This document shows positions 58,205 through 64,000 of a DNA stretch of 64,000 bases, piece by piece (within the stretch, counting starts at the first letter, position 1; every line of letters starts with the position of its first letter). Below the pieces are notes generated by a model. It did no database searches and was not told the origin of the DNA. It saw only the letters and a list, made by a program, of their open reading frames with translations. Source of the stretch: Verrucomicrobiota bacterium. Lineage in GTDB: Bacteria > Verrucomicrobiota > Verrucomicrobiia > Limisphaerales > UBA9464. Both the position numbers and the translations under genes were made by a program. The stretch covers positions 1 to 64,000 of the forward strand of contig VHCG01000005.1 in NCBI GenBank assembly GCA_016871805.1, in the 5' to 3' direction.

Positions 58205-60121
58205 ATGAAGTGTTTCTCGCTCCTGCTGGCGGCGATGGCTGGGACGGTGCATGCCATGGCGGCAGTGGTCCTGCCGATCGAGGTGTTGGGAGAACCCGGA
58301 CACGTCGAATCGGTGGAGGTCAATCTTCCCCCGGGCTCTCACGAAGTCACTGCGATGAGCCTCAGGGTCCACGCGCTGAACACCCAGAACAAGATGAGCA
58401 TCCGGCTCAACGACAGTCCGGACTGGATCACCCTCAACAGGGGCAACGTATCGTTTCCATTTCCGGACGGGAAACTCTACGGGATGTTCGGAGCCCAGGC
58501 GTCGATCCGCATGATCGTGCCGCTGAAGCCCGGCCTCGTCCGTCCGGGGCCCAATGTCGTCCGCTTCCGTTTCAACGATCAGGACGGAGTCTCGATCGGA
58601 TATCGGGTTCTTGCCTTCAATTTCATGGCGACTCCGGAGTCCCAGCCGCTGATTCCCGCAGGCGAGTTCGTGAAGGAGGATCCTTCTTCTTGGAAGCCCC
58701 CTCTCGATTCCGCCGACGCCATCGCCGAGGGCAAGAAGCTCTGGTACTCGGCTCCCTTGTGGGACGGCGGAAGACCCATCCGGGTAGCCTGTGCAGACTG
58801 CCACGCCCATGACGGTCGGGACCTGAAGTATTTCAACTACTCGAACAAATCGATCATCGAGCGTTCGGTCTATCACAACCTTACCCGGGATCAGGGAACC
58901 CGGATCGCAAGCTATATCCGGTCCTTGGCAGTTCCCTACGAGGAGAATGGCCGTCCGTGGAATCCCCCCTACCAACCCGGCCCCGGCATCGACTCGAAGC
59001 CGGTTCGGAGCTGGGCGGCAGGCGCGGGTCTCGAGTGGGTGCTCGACCGCGATTATGACACCCTGAAATACATCTTCCCGGATGAAGCATCAATCAACTC
59101 GTACACCTTCACCAAGACGACCAATCCTCACGAAATACCCCTCTTCATACAGTTACCGGACTGGAACCACTGGCTGACCGCTCGCCACCCGATCGATCTT
59201 GCCGCGGACATCGGGAAGCCTCCTGGATGGATTCCTCCGGTGGCAGACGGCTACAAAAATGTACGTGATGCGACCCAGAAGGAGATGGCCTCCAAGGGGA
59301 GGGTCGCGGCCCTCAAAAAATACACCTACTGCGTCAACGAACTCTGGAACCGCACGCTGCAGGCCGGCCCGACTGGCATCAATGTCGCCCGCTGGAGGGT
59401 CACAAAGATCTGGGAAATGATGCAGGAGTTCGAATTCGAGAGTCTGGGGAAGGAATATTTCGGGACTCAGGCCCACTCGAGATCCTGGTATTCCGGCGAG
59501 GTCTTCCGGACCGCCCCCCATTTGACCAACACGCCAGTTACCGATACGTGGGAGTTCGAATCCATGCTCTGGTACCAGCTCCAGGTGGTGCTGAACGACA
59601 GCAACCGAAGGGTGAACGACACCTGGCCGATCGCCTTCGAATACCTCAATCCATTCTCCCACAATTGGAATCGGCCAGAGCTTCCGCCGTCATTCAGCAT
59701 CATGCTCCTCGATAAGATGAAAACCGGTGAGGCAGGTGCTGACTATACGGTGGTCGGAGTCTCCGGACCCGCCTGGTTTCCGCACCTCAGCCTCCCGGAC
59801 ACTCTGTTCAAACAGGGGGCGGTCTCCTCCGAGATCGATCGGATCAATCCGGGTCTCAAAAAACGGATCGCGATCGCCTTGGCCTCTACTTGGGTCGAAC
59901 GGAGCGAGCGGTTTTCTGCCGAGGACTACCAAAAATCAAACTTGACCGAAGCCTATTTCCAGGCGCGTGGCTGGCCACAATTCGGCACAGTGGTGCGTCA
60001 ACTCGAAGAGGCGGGTGCCGATCCAGCCCTCGTGCAGAGGGCTCGGGCCTTCGTTGTCCGGGTCAATCCCAAACTCGCCGACAAGCCAGCGCCGCCTTCC
60101 AATCTGAGGGCGAGCCCGTAG
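58205..60121 (+). CDS. Secreted protein with c-type cytochrome-like heme site
   Basis: A 638-residue exported protein. Seen: AAGGAG Shine-Dalgarno at 58190-58195; signal peptide (MKCFSLLLAAMAGTVHAMA); a beta-sandwich N-terminal domain (to about residue 150); and a heme motif CADCH at 196-200 followed by AHDGRDLKYFNYSNKSIIERS, a block I recall from verrucomicrobial 'cytochrome c domain' proteins. The rest is a long Trp/Tyr-rich domain with no motif I can name (GTQAHSRSWYSGEVFRTAPHLTNTPVTDTWEFESMLWYQLQ). One heme site only. Likely a periplasmic oxidoreductase or electron carrier; the substrate is not known. Confidence 0.75.
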   Translation: MKCFSLLLAAMAGTVHAMAAVVLPIEVLGEPGHVESVEVNLPPGSHEVTAMSLRVHALNTQNKMSIRLNDSPDWITLNRGNVSFPFPDGKLYGMFGAQASIRMIVPLKPGLVRPGPNVVRFRFNDQDGVSIGYRVLAFNFMATPESQPLIPAGEFVKEDPSSWKPPLDSADAIAEGKKLWYSAPLWDGGRPIRVACADCHAHDGRDLKYFNYSNKSIIERSVYHNLTRDQGTRIASYIRSLAVPYEENGRPWNPPYQPGPGIDSKPVRSWAAGAGLEWVLDRDYDTLKYIFPDEASINSYTFTKTTNPHEIPLFIQLPDWNHWLTARHPIDLAADIGKPPGWIPPVADGYKNVRDATQKEMASKGRVAALKKYTYCVNELWNRTLQAGPTGINVARWRVTKIWEMMQEFEFESLGKEYFGTQAHSRSWYSGEVFRTAPHLTNTPVTDTWEFESMLWYQLQVVLNDSNRRVNDTWPIAFEYLNPFSHNWNRPELPPSFSIMLLDKMKTGEAGADYTVVGVSGPAWFPHLSLPDTLFKQGAVSSEIDRINPGLKKRIAIALASTWVERSERFSAEDYQKSNLTEAYFQARGWPQFGTVVRQLEEAGADPALVQRARAFVVRVNPKLADKPAPPSNLRASP

Positions 60122-60218
60122 TCGCTGCGCCGACCCTTGCGTCCAAAGGGATCCAACGTCACAGAGGCCAGAACCCAGTCGACTCGGCCCGCGGGGTCAA
60201 GCCAACCTCCGCGCGCGC

Positions 60219-60812
60219 ATGACCACGCTCGGAATCGAGATCGGGGGCACCAAACTCCAGCTGGTCGCCGGAACACGAGACGGACGTCTTCTCGAACGGT
60301 CCCGTCTCCAGGTGGATCGGACCTCGGGTGGAGATGGCATTCGTGCCGAACTGGCCCACCACCTCCCTGCCCTGATCGAGGCCCACAAACCCATCGGGAT
60401 CGGGGTTGGCTTTGGCGGTCCCGTCGACCATCGAACCGGACGGATCGCATGCTCCCACCAGATCAAAGGCTGGCATCAGTTCGAACTCGGCCAGTGGCTT
60501 CATGGACTGACCCGTCTTCCCGTCGCGATCGACAACGACGCGAATGTTGCTGCCCTCGGTGAAGCCCGCCATGGAGCCGGCGCCCACCGCAATCCGGTCC
60601 TCTGGATCAACATGGGCAGCGGGGTCGGAGGTGGACTTGTCATCGGCCGTCGTATCTACCACGGCGCGATCCCAGGAGAGGCCGAACTCGGACACCTCCG
60701 GCTGGACAAGTCCGGGACCATCGTCGAGGAGCGCTGCTCCGGTTGGGCGGTGGATCGACGGGTACGCGAGGCCGCGCGTCTCCATCCCGAGGGTCCACTG
60801 GCCCGACACCCG
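60219..60812 (+). pseudogene. ROK family sugar kinase, C-terminally truncated
   Basis: About 197 of the usual 300 residues. Seen: MTTLGIEIGGTKLQLVAG (ATP site), VGFGGPVD, the catalytic Asp105 in AIDNDANVAALGEARHG, NMGSGVGGGLVIGRRIYHG and AELGHLRLDKSGTIVEERCSGWAVDRRVREAARLHPEGPLARHP. After this the frame continues for 268 codons of non-ROK text lying antisense to the LysR gene. The C-terminal ATP-binding lobe is missing, so the kinase is unlikely to work. The break marks a junction shortly before the nitrate-type cluster. Confidence 0.8.
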
Positions 60813-61037
60813 GCATCCTCCAACCATGGAAATTACCGCTTCCAGCCTCAAACTCCGGGCCAACACCCCGGAGGGCCATCAAGCGATTTCCTATCAGCAG
60901 CCACCACCCGGTGGGCGGCGGCAAGTCCGGATGTGAGGAAAGAATTTCCCCGGTTCTGCGGCTCCCAAGCCTACCTGCCCTGGACCGGGCGGCTCGGCCG
61001 CTGTGAGTTGCGTAAAGCCGGAAAGATCGGGGCCGGG
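60813..61037. other. Junction region, no gene recognised
   Basis: Lies between the broken ROK gene and lysR. A 37-codon frame (ATG 60826, MEITASSLKLRANTPEGHQA...) looks like the beginning of an unrelated protein cut short by TGA. It may be a remnant left when the segment was rearranged. Confidence 0.35.
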
Positions 61038-61955
61038 TCAGTCCATCGTCAGCGTCAGGTTTTCGGCGGCGGTCCGGATCAAACCCACGAAGGTTTCCTC
61101 CGCCAGCGTGAGGCGGCGTCCGCGCCAGTGCAGTATACCCCAGTCGCGCTTGAGCTTGCGGCGGCCGAGTGGCAGCGCGACGAGCGAGCGGTTCTGCAGT
61201 TCCTGCTGCGCTACCCACGGGGCGACGATGCTGACGCCGAGCCCAAGCTTCACCATCTCCTTGATGGCCTCCATGGAGCCGAGTTCGATCACGGTGTTGA
61301 GCACCACATCCTCCTTGCGGAAGTAGTCGTCCACGATGCGGAACGTGTGCGAGCCCTTGCGGTAGATGATGAGGCTCTGTTTCGGGATCTCCTCCCGTTT
61401 CACCGAGCCGGTCTGCGCCCACGGGTGGAGCGGGGAGATGAGGAACACGAGTTCGTCGGTGAACAGCGGCAGGAAATCGAACCGTTCGTCGGGCGTGTGC
61501 TGGAGTCCTACGGCGAGGTCAATTTTCTGGCGCTCGAGGCCGAGCACGAGTTCACGGCTGTCATCCGGCTCCACCTGGATGAGGCTTTGCGGGAAACTTT
61601 CCTTGAACTCCCGTAGCACGGGCGGAAGCAGAACGGTGCAGACGGTCGAGGTGGCCCCAATTCGGAGCCGGCCCCGGCCCCATTTGCCGAGCTGCTCGAT
61701 GCCTTTGCGCGCGGCCTGCATTTCTCGGAGAATCACCTCGGTATGTTTCAACAGATGTTCGCCCGACTGGGTGAGTATCACTCTCTTGCCCACCCTGTCC
61801 AAAAGCCGACAGCCGATGTCGGTTTCGAGGGCCTTGATGGAGTGACTCACGGCGGATTGCGTGAGGAATAACTCGCGGGCCGTCTGCGTGAAACTGCCTG
61901 TGCGGGCGAGGATCGCGAAGGCCTGCAACTGCCTGGTGTCGAGGGGACCTTGCAT
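61038..61955 (-). CDS. LysR family transcriptional regulator
   Basis: A 305-residue regulator. Seen: N-terminal helix-turn-helix (LDTRQLQAFAILARTGSFTQTARELFLTQSAVSHSIKALETDIGCRLLDRVGKRVILTQSGE) and a periplasmic-binding-like effector domain (GRLRIGATSTVCTVLLPPVLREFKESFPQ...). It resembles CbbR/CmpR/NtcB-type regulators. It is divergent from the solute-binding protein genes, so it likely controls them. The frame opens to 62033, but the ATG at 61953-61955 (MQGPLDTRQLQAF) is the family-like start. Confidence 0.92.
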   Translation of the reverse strand: MQGPLDTRQLQAFAILARTGSFTQTARELFLTQSAVSHSIKALETDIGCRLLDRVGKRVILTQSGEHLLKHTEVILREMQAARKGIEQLGKWGRGRLRIGATSTVCTVLLPPVLREFKESFPQSLIQVEPDDSRELVLGLERQKIDLAVGLQHTPDERFDFLPLFTDELVFLISPLHPWAQTGSVKREEIPKQSLIIYRKGSHTFRIVDDYFRKEDVVLNTVIELGSMEAIKEMVKLGLGVSIVAPWVAQQELQNRSLVALPLGRRKLKRDWGILHWRGRRLTLAEETFVGLIRTAAENLTLTMD

Positions 61956-61957
61956 CA

Positions 61958-61972
61958 ATGAATGGGCTTCAT
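61958..61972. promoter_or_regulatory. LysR-type T-N11-A box
   Basis: ATGAA-TGGGC-TTCAT is a 5-bp inverted repeat with the T-N11-A form of LysR sites. It touches the lysR start and lies upstream of the divergent transporter genes, as expected for an autoregulating, divergent promoter. Confidence 0.55.
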
Positions 61973-62058
61973 CCAAACCAACTGAAGTTTGCAGAGCACC
62001 CATTCGGCCAAGTTCGTGAAACGGCACCAACATCGCTTAGGCGGATGTAGTTGTGGTT

Positions 62059-63165
62059 ATGACTGCCCGAAATCGCACAGTGCTTCCCCGGGAACTTCGC
62101 CCCCGGGTCCGTCCCACACCCATCCGTTTGGGCTACGTGCCGCTCTCGGACGCGGCGCCGCTGATCGTGGCGCAGGAGTGGGGTTGTTTTGCCCGTCACG
62201 GCCTCGAAGTGCGCCTGAGCCGGGAACTCGGCTGGGCGACCATCCGCGACAAGCTGCTCCATGGGGAATTGGACGGCGCCCACGCGCTCAACACGCTGCC
62301 CGTGGCGCTCGCGCACGGCCTCGGCGCGGTGAAAACCGATGTGGTGGTGGGCATGTTCCTCAACCTGCACGGCAACGCGATCACGCTGAGCAACGAACTG
62401 TGGCGTTGCGGTGTGCACGACCAGGCCACGCTGCGGAGCTTTCTCGCGGCGAACCGCAATCGCCGGACCTTGACCTTGGGGACGGTGGCGCTGAACTCGA
62501 CCCATTCTTACCTGCTGAAGTCGTGGTTCCAACGGGCCGGGGCAAATTTCGAGAACGATGTCCGGCTCGTGGTAGTGCCGCCGGCTCAGTTGGGGGTTAA
62601 TCTCGCGGCGGGGCATCTCGACGGCTTCTGCGCGGGCGAACCTTGGAACACGCAGGCGGTGGCCGCCGGGCATGCGTGGGTAGCAGCGACCAGCGCCGAC
62701 CTTGTGCCGTATCACCCGGAGAAGGTGCTCCTGGTTCGGGGCGACCTTGATTCCGCACGCCGGGACGAACATCTCCACCTGATCGCCGCGCTGACCGAGG
62801 CGTGCGCCGTCTGCGACCAACCGGAAAACCACGATGCCATCGCCCGGCTGCTGGCCGGGCCGCGTTATCTCAACCTGCCGGCGGAACTGATCCGGCGTGG
62901 CTTTTCGGGCCGGTTCGAGGCGGGCCAGGGACGCACGCTGGGCAGCGAACTGCTCGTGTTCCACCGCGACGACGCCAACGCGCCGACCGCCGACAAGCTG
63001 GGCTGGATCGCGCGGCACCTGCTCGACGGCCTGACGCCGAAGCCGTTCACCCCCGCACAGCTCGGCCAGGTGTTCCGCCTCGACCTGTTCACCGCCGCTC
63101 AAGCCTTGATTTCCAATTCTGCAACCACTCCCAATGAAAAAGAAGCCTGCCTCCTCACTGCCTGA
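62059..63165 (+). CDS. CmpA/NrtA-type solute-binding protein without signal peptide (NasS-like)
   Basis: A 368-residue protein of the nitrate/bicarbonate-binding family. Seen: IRLGYVPLSDAAPLIVAQEWGCFARHGLEV, the ligand-pocket stretch LNTLPVALAHGLGAVKTDVVVGMFLNLHGNAITLS, and PPAQLGVNLAAGHLDGFCAGEPWNTQAV. The N-terminus (MTARNRTVLPRELRPRVRP) is basic and has no signal or lipobox, unlike NrtA or CmpA. Cytosolic family members include NasS, a nitrate sensor, and the regulatory domain of NrtC/CmpC. Its stop lies 32 bases inside the next gene. GTG 62053 is an alternative start. Confidence 0.85.
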   Translation: MTARNRTVLPRELRPRVRPTPIRLGYVPLSDAAPLIVAQEWGCFARHGLEVRLSRELGWATIRDKLLHGELDGAHALNTLPVALAHGLGAVKTDVVVGMFLNLHGNAITLSNELWRCGVHDQATLRSFLAANRNRRTLTLGTVALNSTHSYLLKSWFQRAGANFENDVRLVVVPPAQLGVNLAAGHLDGFCAGEPWNTQAVAAGHAWVAATSADLVPYHPEKVLLVRGDLDSARRDEHLHLIAALTEACAVCDQPENHDAIARLLAGPRYLNLPAELIRRGFSGRFEAGQGRTLGSELLVFHRDDANAPTADKLGWIARHLLDGLTPKPFTPAQLGQVFRLDLFTAAQALISNSATTPNEKEACLLTA

Positions 63166-64000
63166 TTCCTCCCGCCGCCGTTTCCTGAAGCAGACGGCCG
63201 CCGGCGCGGTCCTCGCCGGTCTGCCCACCGGCTGGGAGGGCCGCGTGTTTGCGGATGATTCGCCGGAAACGCCGAACTGCCGCTGCGGCATCATCGCGCT
63301 CACGGACTGCTCACCATTCGTGGTCGGCGCCGAGAAGGGTTTCTTCAAGAAGCACGGCCTCAATGTGACCATCGCGAAGGGAGCCAATTGGGCCGCCATC
63401 CGCGACTCGCTGAGCAACGGCGACAACCAGTTCACCCACATGCTCATCGGCATGCCGATCGCCAGCACAATGGGGCTGTTGGGTTCGCCCAAAAAGCCGA
63501 TAGTCATTCCCTGGCTGGTGAACCGGAACGGCCAGGCCATCACTCTGAAAGCGGAGTGGAACGGCAAGGTGGGCGCCGATCCCAAGGCCTTGAAGCCCTT
63601 CGTGGACAAGGCGAAGTCGCTCGGCGAACCGCTGTCCTTCGCGATAACCTTCCCGCCCGGCACCCACGCGATGTGGATGCGCTATTACCTCGGTGCCGGC
63701 GGCGTCAATCCCGACAAGGATGTGGCCCTGATCACGGTGCCGCCGGCCCAGATGGTGGCGAACATGAAGATCGGCAAGATGGACGGCTTCTGCGTCGGCG
63801 AGCCGTGGAATGCGCGCAGCATCGCCGACAAGATCGGTTTCACGTCGGTGACGACTCAGGACATCTGGAAGGATCACCCCGAGAAGGTGTGCGCCTTTAC
63901 CGCGGAGTTCGCCGAGAAGAATCCCAAGACCGTGAAGGCCGTGCTCAAGGGCCTGCACGAGACAAGCGTGTGGCTCGACGACCTGCACAACCGGCCCGAA
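63134..64000 (+). CDS. nrtA: Nitrate/bicarbonate ABC transporter substrate-binding protein NrtA-like (3' cut by window edge)
   Basis: 289 codons of an exported binding protein, open at the right edge. Seen: a Tat signal (SSRRRFLKQTAAGAVLAGLP, twin Arg at residues 14-15), then CGIIALTDCSPFVVGAEKGFFKKHGLNVTIAKGANWAAIRDSLSNG, LSFAITFPPGTHAMWMRYYLGAGGVNPDKDVALITVPPAQMVANMKIGKMDGFCVGEPWNARSIADKIGFTSVTTQDIWKDHPEKVCAFTAEFAEKNP, near the NrtA/CmpA consensus. ATG 63134 overlaps the previous gene by 32 bases. Permease and ATPase genes (nrtB, nrtC/D) are expected beyond the window. Confidence 0.93.
   Translation, partial: MKKKPASSLPDSSRRRFLKQTAAGAVLAGLPTGWEGRVFADDSPETPNCRCGIIALTDCSPFVVGAEKGFFKKHGLNVTIAKGANWAAIRDSLSNGDNQFTHMLIGMPIASTMGLLGSPKKPIVIPWLVNRNGQAITLKAEWNGKVGADPKALKPFVDKAKSLGEPLSFAITFPPGTHAMWMRYYLGAGGVNPDKDVALITVPPAQMVANMKIGKMDGFCVGEPWNARSIADKIGFTSVTTQDIWKDHPEKVCAFTAEFAEKNPKTVKAVLKGLHETSVWLDDLHNRPE

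Noticed and set aside
60813-61616. Continuation of the ROK frame for 268 codons
   Set aside because: It is composition-driven open frame lying antisense to lysR, with no ROK motifs. It is not counted as protein.

Overview
The window looks like a chromosomal segment of a GC-rich Gram-negative bacterium of the PVC group, most likely Verrucomicrobiota (Limisphaerales/Pedosphaera-like). The signs are: a very large secreted PVC-type protein with a C-terminal heme-binding domain; several secreted proteins ending in the 'YxLEAS.nL..W....FYR' tail typical of Verrucomicrobia; a housekeeping sigma factor with a Lys/Ala/Pro-rich N-terminal tail; Lnt, ExbB/ExbD/TonB-like genes and a DUF2490 outer-membrane protein (a diderm envelope); and interspersed hairpin repeats between genes. 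No tRNA, rRNA, CRISPR array or intact transposase was recognised.

Layout. 1-8.2 kb is housekeeping: pilT (cut by the left edge), an EboD-type sugar-phosphate cyclase, mnmA, a TSUP transporter, clpP-clpX and rpoD with a clear terminator. 8.4-15.8 kb holds the giant heme/HEAT protein, serS and kup, separated by hairpin-rich intergenic regions. At 15.9-18.7 kb a cobalamin riboswitch precedes two genes for secreted proteins; the second is an unusual fusion of Cys-rich cytosolic-type domains to a secreted beta domain. 18.7-29.5 kb carries a Gfo/Idh oxidoreductase, a histidine phosphatase, RNase PH, DprA, a photolyase, a DoxX gene broken by a 10-bp duplication, UvrA and a sodium/solute symporter. 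29.9-31.8 kb encodes two Opp/Dpp-type ABC ATPases. At 31.9-37.5 kb a tightly overlapping operon, marR-lplT-lnt-aas, is a plausible lysophospholipid recycling unit linked to lipoprotein acylation.

38.6-42.4 kb is accessory: degenerate repeats, then an AT-rich island with an acyltransferase/SGNH gene and small orphan ORFs. 42.4-48.7 kb is a decayed locus: a response regulator and histidine kinase with frameshifts and stops, a DUF2490 protein, a SulP C-terminal remnant, a probable DabA C-terminal remnant, a DabB/NuoL-like gene with an in-frame amber codon and a second NuoM-like gene with a frameshift. Read together they look like the ruins of an inorganic-carbon uptake (DAB/SulP) cluster. 48.8-60.1 kb returns to intact genes: yajQ, a TonB-ExbB-ExbD set, an Ig-like secreted protein, the N-terminal half of carbamoyl-phosphate synthase CarB as a stand-alone gene, a secreted MsrB-MsrA fusion, an M13 metallopeptidase and a secreted c-type cytochrome-domain protein. 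A ROK kinase gene is then truncated at about 60.81 kb. Soon afterwards comes a LysR regulator divergent from two nitrate/bicarbonate-type solute-binding protein genes, one without a signal peptide and one with a Tat signal, running off the right edge.

Starts were chosen by family length, signal peptides and Shine-Dalgarno-like sequences where visible. All homology calls are from reading the proteins; no search was run.
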